From Gluconobacter japonicus (GTDB lineage Bacteria > Pseudomonadota > Alphaproteobacteria > Acetobacterales > Acetobacteraceae), in contig NZ_BEWO01000002.1 in NCBI RefSeq assembly GCF_002723975.1, forward strand, positions 176,215 to 240,214: a DNA stretch of 64,000 nt, written 5' to 3'. Position 1 is the stretch's first letter. Every line of letters begins with the position of its first letter. The notes below the pieces were generated by a model. The model was not told where the DNA came from. It worked only from the letters and a program-made list of their open reading frames with translations, and searched no databases. Below are positions 19,477 through 31,721 of the stretch, piece after piece. Both the position numbers and the translations under genes were made by a program.

Positions 19477-21021
19477 ATGACTTTGAACCTTACCCCGACC
19501 CCGAACTCTCACGTTGAACTCGCGCCACGCATTACCGTCGTAGGCGTTGGCGGCGGCGGCACCAATGCCGTCAACAACATGATCGATTCGGAGCTCAAGG
19601 GTGTTGAGTTCGTTGTGGCCAACACGGATGCGCAGCAGCTTGCCCATTCCAAGGCAGAACGCCGCGTCCAGCTTGGCCCCCATCTGACGCGCGGCCTTGG
19701 CGCCGGTGCCAAGCCGGAAATCGGCCGGGAAGCTGCTGAAGAAGCGGCACAGGAAATCGAGCGTCAACTCGAAGGGGCAAATCTGGTTTTCATCACGGCT
19801 GGCATGGGCGGTGGTACCGGTACAGGCGCGGCTCCTGTCATTGCACGCATGGCGCGTGAACGTGGCGTTCTGACAGTCGGCGTTGTTTCCAAGCCGTTCA
19901 ACTTTGAAGGACGTCGTCGTACGCTGGCTGCTGAGTCCGGCATTGCCGAACTTCAGAAGCACGTCGATACCCTCATCGTCATCCCGAACCAGAACCTGTT
20001 CAATTCAGCCAATCAGAACACGACGTTCCGTGAAGCCTTCAAGATGGCCGACAACGTCCTGAACATGGGCGTTCGGGGCATCACGGACCTGATGGTTTCT
20101 CCAGGTCTCATCAATCTCGACTTTGCGGACGTCAAGGCCGTGATGGAAGAGATGGGCAAAGCCATGATGGGCACAGGCGAGGCCAGCAGCGAAGAAGATG
20201 GCGAAGACCGTGCCGTTGCTGCTGCCGAGCGCGCCATTTCCAATCCGCTGCTGGAAGATGCCTCCATGGCAGGGGCTCGTGGCCTACTGATCAACATCAC
20301 TGGTGGCGAAGATCTTACACTCTACGAAGTGAATGCGGCTGCAGATCGTATCCGTGAAGAAGTGGCGGAAGAAGCCAACATCATCTTCGGTGCGCTCATT
20401 GATGAAAACATGAACGGCCGGATCCGTGTCTCCGTTGTTGCAACAGGCATTGATACGCAATCCAAGAATGGTCCGCAGGGTCCAGAGACCGTTTCTGCTC
20501 AGCCGCCGGTTCAGCCACAGGCTTCGTCGCCGTCCTCTGCACCACGTGACAATACGTCCCAGCCTCGTTCGGCTCCGCAGAATTTCCAGCCTGGCTCAAC
20601 CTACGCCGGTGGCCCTGCACGTCCGAATTTCAGTCTGGACCCCAACGCTCAACCCCAGCAGTCCCAGCCAGCCCCTGCAGCAGAGAGCCCGGTGGTACCG
20701 CCCGCCCATGTTGCGCCGCAACAGCACGTTCCAGCTCCGCAGGACGAGATGTCCCAGCGTTCTCCGCGGGCAGGTCTCTTCTCTGAACCACCCCGGAATC
20801 CTGCTCCTGAAGCCCCTCGTAGCCTCTTTGGCCTAATGACGGGAGCTTTCCGTAACCGCCCGGCACCTCAGCAGCCTACGCAATCGGCACCGCGGTCGGA
20901 GCCGCACGCGCGTGACTACCCTTCCGACCAGCATGGAACGCAGGATCAACGTCATCATCAGGCACCGACTGACGGATCTGACGATTCGACGCTAGATATT
21001 CCAACCTATCTGCGTCGCTAA
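19477..21021 (+). CDS. ftsZ: Cell division protein FtsZ
   Basis: The tubulin-like GTPase that forms the Z ring, 514 residues. GGGTGTG at 111-117 is the tubulin signature, preceded by [15 protein letters not shown]. The globular domain ends near residue 325. It is followed by a linker of about 175 residues dominated by Pro, Gln, Ser and Ala, much longer than the roughly 50 residues in E. coli but usual in Alphaproteobacteria. The extreme C-terminus [12 protein letters not shown] is the conserved peptide that binds FtsA and other partners. No strong Shine-Dalgarno is visible upstream. Confidence 0.97.
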   Translation: MTLNLTPTPNSHVELAPRITVVGVGGGGTNAVNNMIDSELKGVEFVVANTDAQQLAHSKAERRVQLGPHLTRGLGAGAKPEIGREAAEEAAQEIERQLEGANLVFITAGMGGGTGTGAAPVIARMARERGVLTVGVVSKPFNFEGRRRTLAAESGIAELQKHVDTLIVIPNQNLFNSANQNTTFREAFKMADNVLNMGVRGITDLMVSPGLINLDFADVKAVMEEMGKAMMGTGEASSEEDGEDRAVAAAERAISNPLLEDASMAGARGLLINITGGEDLTLYEVNAAADRIREEVAEEANIIFGALIDENMNGRIRVSVVATGIDTQSKNGPQGPETVSAQPPVQPQASSPSSAPRDNTSQPRSAPQNFQPGSTYAGGPARPNFSLDPNAQPQQSQPAPAAESPVVPPAHVAPQQHVPAPQDEMSQRSPRAGLFSEPPRNPAPEAPRSLFGLMTGAFRNRPAPQQPTQSAPRSEPHARDYPSDQHGTQDQRHHQAPTDGSDDSTLDIPTYLRR

Positions 21022-21149
21022 CAGCGGCTCAGTCCTTCCGCGATCTCCTGCTTCGCGGAAGCAGCCGGGTAATATCCGGCAACAATCATTGAGTGGAACT
21101 CCCCCGATGACTGGGTTTTATTAAAGCAGTCCAAATCATCGGGGGTTTC
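21022..21149 (+). promoter_or_regulatory. Structured ftsZ-lpxC intergenic region with three hairpins, the last covering the lpxC ribosome site
   Basis: Three inverted repeats follow the ftsZ stop. CTTCCGCGA (21035-21043) pairs with TCGCGGAAG (21053-21061), a 9-bp stem. GCCGG (21064-21068) pairs with CCGGC (21076-21080). CCCCCGATGA (21101-21110) pairs perfectly with TCATCGGGGG (21136-21145), 10 bp across a 25-base loop. None is followed by a run of T, so none is a classical terminator. The GGGGG of the third stem is the only ribosome-binding-like sequence before the lpxC ATG at 21150, so folding would hide it. Translational control of lpxC is my inference. Confidence 0.6.
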
Positions 21150-22187
21150 ATGCAGGCCAAGCCAGCGCAACACGGAAAGTCTGCATCAACGGATCGTCAA
21201 ATCCGGCAGATCCTTTCCAGCGTATCTGACACCAGTCAGCTACACTCCTCTTCCGGGCGCCCCGATTTGAAGACCCTGCAAACGACCCTTTCCTCACCTA
21301 TTTCCTGTCGCGGAATTGCGCTCCATAGCGGAGTGAACGTTGATCTTGAGATGCTCCCGGCCAAAGCCGACACAGGCATTCGCTTCCAGAGAAGCGACTA
21401 TCCAGGTTCATCGTCTTTTCCGGCCCGTTACGACCGGATTGTTGATACGAAACTTTCGACTGTGGTTGCCTGTGAAGACGAGCCATCTCTTCGGGTTGCA
21501 ACCATCGAGCATCTTATGGCTGCTCTGCATGCCCTGGAGATTGATAACGCCCTGATCCGTGTGAGCGGGCCGGAACTGCCGGTTCTGGATGGCTCGGCGG
21601 ATGCCTTTGCCTTTCTTATCCAGTGCGCTGGAATAAAGATTCTCGAAAAGCCGCGGCGCGTCATCGAAATTCTCCGCAATATCCGTGCAGAAGGCGACAA
21701 CGGTGCCTTTGCCGAGCTCCGCCCTGCACAACGTGGTCTTTCCCTTGCTATTTCATTAAGTTTCGAAGCTACGGCAATCGGTAACCAGCGTTATGCCATG
21801 CAGCTTGATCCGCAGCGTTTCCTTGAAGAAGTCTCGTTCTGCAGAACCTTTGTAAACCGCAGGGATATTGAATATCTCCAGAGCATTGGCCTTGCACGCG
21901 GCGGCTCTCTTGATAACGCCGTTGTTGTGGACGGAGAAAATATTCTTAACCCTGCGGGCCTGAAAATTGAGCGGGAATTTGCCCGCCATAAGCTTCTGGA
22001 CGCCATCGGAGACCTTTATTGCTGCGGTCACCGACTGAAGGCCGGTTTTATTGGTCACAAGTCCGGGCACAAAATCAACAACGAGCTTCTTCACGCCGTT
22101 TTTTCGGATCGGCGCAACTGGCGTTTTGAGCCGGACGCGGACGTCACACCCGTTCGAAACAACCGACGCACGCGCGTGGCGGCATGA
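21150..22187 (+). CDS. lpxC: UDP-3-O-acyl-N-acetylglucosamine deacetylase LpxC
   Basis: The zinc-dependent deacetylase at the committed step of lipid A synthesis, 345 residues. The family starts effectively at residue 43 (LQTTLSSPISCRGIALHSG); zinc ligands are expected in IEHLMAAL (His121) and in the HKLLDAIGD segment, and the C-terminal GFIGHKSGHKINNELL holds the catalytic histidine. The first 40 residues are an extra, hydrophilic N-terminus if ATG 21150 is used; a TTG at 21267 would give a normal-length protein but has no ribosome site. The ATG is preceded by GGGGG, which lies in a hairpin. Confidence 0.94.
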   Translation: MQAKPAQHGKSASTDRQIRQILSSVSDTSQLHSSSGRPDLKTLQTTLSSPISCRGIALHSGVNVDLEMLPAKADTGIRFQRSDYPGSSSFPARYDRIVDTKLSTVVACEDEPSLRVATIEHLMAALHALEIDNALIRVSGPELPVLDGSADAFAFLIQCAGIKILEKPRRVIEILRNIRAEGDNGAFAELRPAQRGLSLAISLSFEATAIGNQRYAMQLDPQRFLEEVSFCRTFVNRRDIEYLQSIGLARGGSLDNAVVVDGENILNPAGLKIEREFARHKLLDAIGDLYCCGHRLKAGFIGHKSGHKINNELLHAVFSDRRNWRFEPDADVTPVRNNRRTRVAA

Positions 22188-22255
22188 GGATGACTGGCGG
22201 GTCTTTCGCCGCCGCATTCCCGTGATATAAGACGGGCATCACGGGAAGAGCAGGT

Positions 22256-23155
22256 ATGCCAAGCAGCACACAACGTCATCTTGAAGTGTCCTCCAACGGG
22301 CGGAGTCTGATTCTGAAGGCTACGGCCGTCAGCGGGCTTCTGCTTCTGTCAGGGTGTTCTCTGTTTTCTCACAAGCATGAGAAGCCTGTTATTCCCAAGA
22401 CAGCGGATGCAGAGACTCTTTATAATTACGGCATCGACGCTCTGCGCTCCGGTCGTTACGAGCTGGCGGGTGGCGAGTTCGAGCTTCTTCAGCAGAATTA
22501 CCCGTATTCCGGTTTCACCGGAAACGCGGAGCTGATGGAAGGATACTCGTATTATCTGCAGGGCGAATATGCCTTGTCCGTCCAGCAGCTTGAGCGTTAC
22601 CTGCAGCTTCACCCGACCAGCCCTGATGCAGCTTACGCCTTCTATCTGCGTGCCCTCTGCTATTATGAGCAAATTGCCGATGTTCAGCGCGATCAGCAGG
22701 GCACTGTTGAAGCGCTGAATGCTTTGGAAGAAGTCATTACGCGCTTTCCCCAGACGTCTTATGCCCGTGACGCTCAGCTGAAGATTGATCTTTGCCGTGA
22801 CCATCTGGCCGGTAAGGAAATGCTTGTTGGTCGCTGGTATCAACAGCAGCGCAATTATGAAGCCGCCATGACACGCTATCAGCGTGTGGTTCAGGACTAT
22901 CAGACAACCAACCATGTTGCTGAGGCACTGGAACGTCTGGTCGAAGTCTATCTGGCTCTGGGCCTGAAAAATGAAGCACGGCAAACGGCGTCTGTTCTTG
23001 GTTACAACTATCCGGACAGCCAGTGGTACCGCTATGCCTACGCAAACCTGCGGGACAACAAGCTTCTGTCTGAAGATTTCAAGCAGCCCGCAACCCAGAA
23101 GCCAACCAGCAAGCCGCGCGGCTTCTTCTCGCGCGCCTGGCACAGCGTCTTCTGA
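22256..23155 (+). CDS. bamD: Outer membrane assembly lipoprotein BamD
   Basis: A 299-residue lipoprotein of the BAM complex that inserts beta-barrel proteins into the outer membrane. The signal peptide ends in the lipobox LLSGC with Cys34 as the lipidated residue, after an unusually long N-region of about 20 residues. Tetratricopeptide-like helices follow, for example YNYGIDALRSGRYELAGGEF and the YPYSGFTGNAELMEGYSYY segment typical of the ComL/YfiO family. The C-terminus is basic. It follows lpxC by 68 bases. Confidence 0.92.
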   Translation: MPSSTQRHLEVSSNGRSLILKATAVSGLLLLSGCSLFSHKHEKPVIPKTADAETLYNYGIDALRSGRYELAGGEFELLQQNYPYSGFTGNAELMEGYSYYLQGEYALSVQQLERYLQLHPTSPDAAYAFYLRALCYYEQIADVQRDQQGTVEALNALEEVITRFPQTSYARDAQLKIDLCRDHLAGKEMLVGRWYQQQRNYEAAMTRYQRVVQDYQTTNHVAEALERLVEVYLALGLKNEARQTASVLGYNYPDSQWYRYAYANLRDNKLLSEDFKQPATQKPTSKPRGFFSRAWHSVF

Positions 23156-23158
23156 TGT

Positions 23159-23179
23159 GAGGCGTTTGAAACACGCCTC
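23159..23179 (+). terminator. Hairpin just after bamD
   Basis: GAGGCGT (23159-23165) pairs with ACGCCTC (23173-23179) around a 7-base loop, starting three bases after the bamD stop. No T run follows, so it may slow or protect the transcript rather than end it; recN starts only 21 bases later. Confidence 0.4.
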
Positions 23180-23200
23180 CCCACACACAACATTCCCGTC

Positions 23201-26952
<3,752 letters not shown>

Positions 26953-27038
26953 CAGTTCCATGACATTATTGGTCTGCATGGCTGCCATCCGAAGATAATT
27001 GGCATTGTTTCTGTTCTTCGGAGTATGATGCCGCCCGC

Positions 27039-28382
27039 ATGTCAGTATCATCTCCTACCCAGCACATGATTATTCTTCTCCTGCTGGGTCTCGTCGCGAC
27101 CATCGTTCTGATCGCGGTCTCCGTATTGATCTCCCTCTCCGAGATCTCCTTTGCAGCTGCCCGGGACGTCCGACTTCGCTCAAAAGCCGAATCTGGTGAC
27201 CCTCGGGCTGTCGCTTTTCTCAAGTTGCGGCGCAATAGCGGACAGGTCATCACCGTCCTGCAGATCTGCCTGAACGCTGTTGGTGTTCTTGGTGGCATCA
27301 TCAGCGAATCAATGCTGAGTGAGCCAATAGCGGCAGGTCTCGAGTGGATCGGCTTCTCGCCTGTTCTGGCCTCGAATACAGGTTCTACCTGCTCCTTCAT
27401 CCTGATTACCGGCCTGTTCGTTCTGTTTGCCGATCTGCTTCCCAAGCGGATTGCCATGAATGCGCCGGATCGGATCGCGCTCAAGGTCGGCTGGTTCCCG
27501 GCCCTCGCCCTGAAGGTGCTTTATCCTGCGGTCTGGGTTTTTTCGCGTATTTCGGATGTCCTGCTACGCGTGATGAAAATTCCGGCCGCTGCAACGGTCG
27601 AACCTGTCACACCGGAAGACCTTCGGGCTATTCTGGCCGCAGGTACGGCCTCGGGTATCCTGCTGGAGCAGGAACACCAGATGATCCAGAACGTACTGGG
27701 CCTGCAGGATCGTTCCGTTACGTCGGCCATGACGCCGCGTGATGAAATTGTATTTCTGGACGTTCAGGAAACACCTGAGAGCCAGCGGGACAAGGTTCGT
27801 GTCCGTCCCTACTCCCGATACCCGCTGTGTGATGGCGGCTTGGATCGCGTCATTGGGTCCATTCGCGCGGAGGACGTGCTGGTTGCCGTCGTTGACGAGC
27901 CGCAGCCAAAAGAAAGCCTGACACCAGTTGCCAGCCAGATTTTCAAAATGCGCCGGGATGTTCTTTCCCTGCCTGATACTCTCAATCTCTGGGAAACACT
28001 GGCTCAATTCGATGCCCATTCCGCAGGCTTCGCACTGATTGTGAATGAATATGGCCTGGTCGTGGGTCTGATTACCTACAAAGACATCATGGGTGCTTTG
28101 ATGGATGGGTTGGTCAGCCCATTTGAAGAACAGGCTATTGTTCGACGTGATGCGAATTCCTGGCTGATCGACGGTGCAGCTCCAATCGGAGATGTCATCC
28201 GTGAGCTTGATATCCCGTTATTCGACGATGCGCAGAACTTCGATACGGTCGGCGGTTTTGTGATGAACAGGCTTCGTCGCATGGCCCGAAAAGCTGACAG
28301 CGTTGAGTCGTCTGGCTTCCGTTTTGAAGTCGTGGATGTTGAGGGCTTTCGTATCAACCAGCTTCTCGTCACCCGTCTCTGA
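27039..28382 (+). CDS. CNNM/HlyC-CorC family membrane protein with CBS pair
   Basis: A 447-residue protein with an N-terminal DUF21 membrane domain (about residues 5-190; hydrophobic segments near 10-30, 70-90, 110-130 and 150-175), a tandem CBS domain (about 215-340, with SAMTPRDEIVFLDV and LIVNEYGLVVGLIT) and a C-terminal CorC/HlyC domain (about 355-445, with WLIDGAAPIGDVIREL and DTVGGFVM). Members are linked to Mg2+/Co2+ export or cation homeostasis; 'hemolysin' names are historical. An 8-bp inverted repeat (26988-26995 with 27015-27022) precedes the start. Confidence 0.88.
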   Translation: MSVSSPTQHMIILLLLGLVATIVLIAVSVLISLSEISFAAARDVRLRSKAESGDPRAVAFLKLRRNSGQVITVLQICLNAVGVLGGIISESMLSEPIAAGLEWIGFSPVLASNTGSTCSFILITGLFVLFADLLPKRIAMNAPDRIALKVGWFPALALKVLYPAVWVFSRISDVLLRVMKIPAAATVEPVTPEDLRAILAAGTASGILLEQEHQMIQNVLGLQDRSVTSAMTPRDEIVFLDVQETPESQRDKVRVRPYSRYPLCDGGLDRVIGSIRAEDVLVAVVDEPQPKESLTPVASQIFKMRRDVLSLPDTLNLWETLAQFDAHSAGFALIVNEYGLVVGLITYKDIMGALMDGLVSPFEEQAIVRRDANSWLIDGAAPIGDVIRELDIPLFDDAQNFDTVGGFVMNRLRRMARKADSVESSGFRFEVVDVEGFRINQLLVTRL

Positions 28383-28462
28383 AAAGCTGCCTTTCTTAGG
28401 TGGCCCGGGACTGATTAAGATCACCAGCATTGTGTTCTCACTCAGCCCCGAAAGACCGCTCC

Positions 28463-29029
28463 GTGCCAGATTTTCAGCAGTCCGCACTGATTATTGTGGA
28501 CGTCCAAAATGATTTCCTGCCGGGCGGCGCTCTTGCTGTTCCGGACGGAAATGAGGTCATCGCCCCCGTTAATATCCTCTCTGGAATGGGATTTGCTGCT
28601 GTTATTGCAACGCAGGATTGGCACCCGGCGGATCATTGTTCCTTCACTACACAGGACGGTCCCTGGCCGGTCCACTGCATTGCAGCTTCGACGGGTGCTG
28701 ATTTTCCATCAGCCCTGCACCTGCGCCCGGTAAGTCATATTATTCATAAAGGCATGGCTCAGGATCGCGACAGCTACTCCGCTTTCTTTGACAATGATCA
28801 TGAGACGTCCACCGGATTGGACCATTTGCTCCACGGACTAAAGGTCTCACACGTTGTTGTCTGCGGACTGGCACTCGATTTCTGTGTTGCTGCAACCGCC
28901 CGGGACGCCATGCGCTGTGGCTTCAGGACCGACATTGCTCTTGAGGCATGCCGAGGAATTACGAGCGATCAGGCTCCACTCCTTCATGACCTGCAAACAC
29001 AGGGTGTCGGTCTGATAAAAAACATCTGA
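28463..29029 (+). CDS. pncA: Nicotinamidase/pyrazinamidase PncA
   Basis: A 188-residue isochorismatase-fold amidase converting nicotinamide to nicotinate for NAD salvage. The catalytic triad is visible: Asp13 in IVDVQNDF, Lys96 in HKGMAQD and Cys141 in GLALDFCVAATA. Asp52 and His54 in QDWHPADH belong to the metal site. I chose GTG 28463 because it gives the family N-terminus and has GAAAGA upstream; a TTG at 28430 would add eleven residues. It precedes a small secreted-protein gene by 19 bases and may share its transcript. Confidence 0.92.
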   Translation: MPDFQQSALIIVDVQNDFLPGGALAVPDGNEVIAPVNILSGMGFAAVIATQDWHPADHCSFTTQDGPWPVHCIAASTGADFPSALHLRPVSHIIHKGMAQDRDSYSAFFDNDHETSTGLDHLLHGLKVSHVVVCGLALDFCVAATARDAMRCGFRTDIALEACRGITSDQAPLLHDLQTQGVGLIKNI

Positions 29030-29048
29030 TCCGAAAGAAGGACGCTTT

Positions 29049-29456
29049 ATGAAACAGCGCCTTACAGTTCTGACGCTCGCCTGTTCCCTGCTCTGCGGCA
29101 CCGCCACAGCCGCCCCTCCTACGACGCAGGATCTGCTGGAGACATCAGGATTCAAAGAAGCTTATAAAGCTATGATTACGCTTCCGGCCTGGGTTGTTTC
29201 CGGTAAAGGCACGTCCACCCCGGTAGAGTACTTCACGCAAAATGGGAAAAAATATGCACTTGGTCACATGTGCAAGCCCCATGACTGTGCCGCTCAACAG
29301 TTGGAACTGGTTCTGGCCACTGACCACTCAGGCTCCTGGGGGCTTCTCTCCATCAAGGCAAACAATGCCCTGAAACAGACCATTCTTGGATCACCCTCTC
29401 CTGAAATCGAGAAGGCTTTGAGAGACGCCTATACCAAAAATAATCCGCCAGACTGA
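29049..29456 (+). CDS. Inhibitor of vertebrate lysozyme (Ivy)-like periplasmic protein
   Basis: A 135-residue exported protein. The signal peptide runs to about residue 22 (cleavage after GTATAA or nearby). The mature part has the Ivy family hallmark CKPHDC at residues 75-80, whose loop plugs the active site of C-type lysozyme in known members, and the usual Ivy length. Neighbours do not explain it; it follows pncA closely, with AAAGAAGGA upstream as a good ribosome site. Function could be protection from lysozyme or control of lytic transglycosylases. The family call is firm, the physiological role is inferred. Confidence 0.85.
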   Translation: MKQRLTVLTLACSLLCGTATAAPPTTQDLLETSGFKEAYKAMITLPAWVVSGKGTSTPVEYFTQNGKKYALGHMCKPHDCAAQQLELVLATDHSGSWGLLSIKANNALKQTILGSPSPEIEKALRDAYTKNNPPD

Positions 29457-29550
29457 TTATCGCCCACCAAGGGTCGCGGGAAGGTGAGTGGTCCATTCGT
29501 CAGGTTGAGGTGTACTCTTGGGTATCAATCCGTAGAGGAGCCAGAATACG

Positions 29551-31167
29551 ATGAAGCGATTTTACAATCACCGCGATACTCTTGTTACTGAAGGCATTGA
29601 CGGACTTCTGAGATCCTCTGCTGGGCGCCATCTCTGCCGCCTGTCAGGACATGAGAATATCCATGTTGTTCTAAGGCGCGACTGGGACAAAGCAAAAGTT
29701 GCTATCGTTTCGGGTGGCGGTTCCGGACACGAGCCAGCCCATGCCGGGTTTGTCGGCAGAGGCATGCTGACAGCCGCTGTATGTGGCGCTCTTTTTGCCT
29801 GCCCGAACGTCGATGCCATTCTTGCCGCAATTCTGGAAGTAACCGGTGAAGCTGGCTGTCTTCTGATCGTCAAGAATTACACTGGCGACCGTCTGAATTT
29901 CGGGCTGGCAGCAGAACAGGCCCGAGCCTTGGGAAAACATGTTGAACTGGTCATTGTGGCAGATGACATCGCGCTTGATCAGGGAACCAATGCCCGTGGC
30001 ATTGCCGGAACAGTACTTGTTCAAAAAATTGCAGGACATGCAGCAGAGACAGGCGCCAGTCTGGCAGACGTCAAACAGGCGGCTCTAAACGCCATCAAGT
30101 CTACGGCCTCCATCGGTCTGGCTCTGACGGATGTGAATGTCTACGACCCGCAACATGAAACGCGGCTTGACGACCATGAAGCCGAACTGGGCCTTGGTAT
30201 TCACGGAGAGCCGGGAGCCGAGCGCATCGCTGTAGAGAAGCTGGATGCCTTGGTGGCTCGGGCTGCAGACACACTGATTAACCATCTGGCGGATGAAAAA
30301 CAGGCCGTCATGGTGAATATGCTCGGAGCCGTACCCGTTCTGGAAGCACAGGCCATTGTGGACGCTCTGGCCCGGACGTCTCTGGCCGAACGTACCGCAT
30401 TTATCATCGGGCTGGCCCCGTTAATGACGTCTCTGGATATGTACGGATTTTCCTTGTCCGCCATTCCTGCAAAAGATGCTTTCATTGATGCTCTGTCCGC
30501 TCCCGTAGAGCCATGGGCATGGCCAGGAATTGCCGCCTTTAAGGATGTTCAAACAAAACCCACGCCGACATTGCCGGAGACATTTGCGTTTGAAGCATCG
30601 CCTCATAACCTGCTCGAAAAGCTTATCCGGGAAGGAGCGAAAATCCTTATCGACAACGAGAAGGATCTCAACGCACTGGATGCCCTGATTGGCGACGGAG
30701 ACGCCGGGTCAACCTTCGCAGAAGCTGGACGTGTGATTGTGAAGGATATTGAGCGGCTCCCCCTCGCGTCTCCACAGAAGCTCTGTGCGACAATCGGGCG
30801 CCTTCTGGCCAGAAATGCAGGAGGTTCGAGCGGTGTTCTGCTTTCGATCATGTTCTCGACAGCCGGACAGCAGGACAACTGGGTATCCGGGTTGGAAGCC
30901 GGCTTGCAGCGCATGCAGAGCTATGGAGGAGCCTCGCCCGGCGATCGTACCATGCTTGATGCCCTCTTCCCCGCCATAGCGGCACTCCAGACAGGCAGCC
31001 TGCATGATGCGGCAATTGCTGCTCGGAAAGGCGCAGATTCGACACGTTCGATGTCTGCTCGCGCAGGTCGCGCAGCGTATGTGCCGCAAGCGCAGTTAAA
31101 AGATATTCCGGATCCGGGCGCCGAAGCCATTGCACGCCTCTTGGAAGGACTTGCAACTCTCACTTGA
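29551..31167 (+). CDS. dhaK: ATP-dependent dihydroxyacetone kinase (DhaK-DhaL fusion)
   Basis: A 538-residue single-chain kinase that phosphorylates dihydroxyacetone to DHAP. The DhaK half (1-335) has GGGSGHEPAHAGFVG near 55-69 and His218 in GIHGEPGAER, which forms the covalent hemiaminal with the substrate. The DhaL half (about 350-538) has the Mg-ATP motif IGDGDAGSTF (380-389) and the GGSSGVL segment. Fusion of both domains marks the ATP-using type, not the PTS type. In a ketogenic acetic acid bacterium it would bring glycerol-derived dihydroxyacetone into central metabolism. GAGGAG precedes the ATG at good spacing. Confidence 0.95.
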   Translation: MKRFYNHRDTLVTEGIDGLLRSSAGRHLCRLSGHENIHVVLRRDWDKAKVAIVSGGGSGHEPAHAGFVGRGMLTAAVCGALFACPNVDAILAAILEVTGEAGCLLIVKNYTGDRLNFGLAAEQARALGKHVELVIVADDIALDQGTNARGIAGTVLVQKIAGHAAETGASLADVKQAALNAIKSTASIGLALTDVNVYDPQHETRLDDHEAELGLGIHGEPGAERIAVEKLDALVARAADTLINHLADEKQAVMVNMLGAVPVLEAQAIVDALARTSLAERTAFIIGLAPLMTSLDMYGFSLSAIPAKDAFIDALSAPVEPWAWPGIAAFKDVQTKPTPTLPETFAFEASPHNLLEKLIREGAKILIDNEKDLNALDALIGDGDAGSTFAEAGRVIVKDIERLPLASPQKLCATIGRLLARNAGGSSGVLLSIMFSTAGQQDNWVSGLEAGLQRMQSYGGASPGDRTMLDALFPAIAALQTGSLHDAAIAARKGADSTRSMSARAGRAAYVPQAQLKDIPDPGAEAIARLLEGLATLT

Positions 31168-31498
31168 GAAAATCGCAACCGTGAGGTGTTTCAAAACAGA
31201 GTCGCAACATGAAGGCTTTGTTTTGAAACGGTATGGCGAAGATCTGGCCGCCAGAGAGTATTCGAATATTTGAGGCGGCATTAATGCCAAAAGGAATCGG
31301 CGTGTCGCTAAGCTGACCAGCCACCTTATCGATTCGGTACGCTCAGATTAAAATTGTAGCTTATGAGAAAAAGTAGTTTCGAAGCTGCGGCTTTACGAAA
31401 AATTGTCGCAGCTAGAGGAAACTCTTGGGAAACGGCATTTAGCGTTTCCTCTGCCCCTTCTCTGAAATATTCAAAAGAAGGGGGACAGGCGCGCTGGG
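31168..31498. other. Gene-free, hairpin-rich region between dhaK and tRNA-Arg
   Basis: No convincing gene lies here. Five inverted repeats are visible. GTTTCAAAACA (31188-31198) pairs with 31219-31229, 11 bp, and is the best terminator candidate for dhaK. GCTGCG (31384-31389) pairs with 31407-31412. AGAGGAAAC (31414-31422) pairs with GTTTCCTCT (31444-31452), while GGAAACG (31428-31434) competes for the same arm at 31443-31449. CCCCTTCT (31454-31461) pairs with AGAAGGGG (31476-31483), just past the 3' end of tRNA-Arg. The last ones could end or process the tRNA transcript on the - strand. Confidence 0.6.
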
Positions 31499-31575
31499 TG
31501 GCGCGCCCTGCTGGATTCGAACCAGCGACCCACAGCTTAGAAGGCTGTTGCTCTATCCAACTGAGCTAAGGGCGC
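31499..31575 (-). tRNA. tRNA-Arg(TCT)
   Basis: A 77-nt tRNA with a complete cloverleaf. The acceptor arms are GCGCCCT and AGGGCGC. The anticodon stem ACAGC/GCTGT encloses the loop CTTCTAA with anticodon TCT. The T loop reads GGTTCGAATCC. The 3' CCA is encoded. It follows tRNA-Pro by 19 bases on the same strand, so both are probably cut from one precursor. Confidence 0.97.
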
Positions 31576-31594
31576 AGTAGAGAAATCTTGAAAC

Positions 31595-31671
31595 TGGTCG
31601 GGGCGCCCGGACTCGAACCGGGGGCCTCCTGTACCCAAAACAGGCGCGCTACCAGGCTGCGCCACGCCCCG
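31595..31671 (-). tRNA. tRNA-Pro(TGG)
   Basis: A 77-nt tRNA with acceptor arms CGGGGCG and CGCCCCG. The anticodon stem CCTGT/ACAGG holds the loop TTTGGGT with anticodon TGG. The T loop is GGTTCGAGTCC, and CCA is encoded. It is the first tRNA of a two-tRNA transcript reading toward dhaK. Confidence 0.97.
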
Positions 31672-31682
31672 AACCGAGGCGG

Positions 31683-31711
31683 AACATAGGGGCAGTAAGT
31701 TTCAGAAGCAA
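31683..31711 (-). promoter_or_regulatory. Likely promoter of the tRNA-Pro/tRNA-Arg unit
   Basis: On the - strand TTGCTT (31711-31706) and TATGTT (31688-31683) are 17 bases apart, a sigma-70-like pair. The -10 box lies 11 bases before the first base of tRNA-Pro. Confidence 0.5.
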
Positions 31712-31721
31712 TAGGGTTTTT

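Noticed and set aside
23156..23200. LexA (SOS) box before recN
   Set aside because: No GTTC-N7-GTTC repeat is present in the gap; only a hairpin.
31363..31569. A 68-codon + strand frame before and across tRNA-Arg
   Set aside because: It runs into the tRNA gene on the other strand and has no motif.
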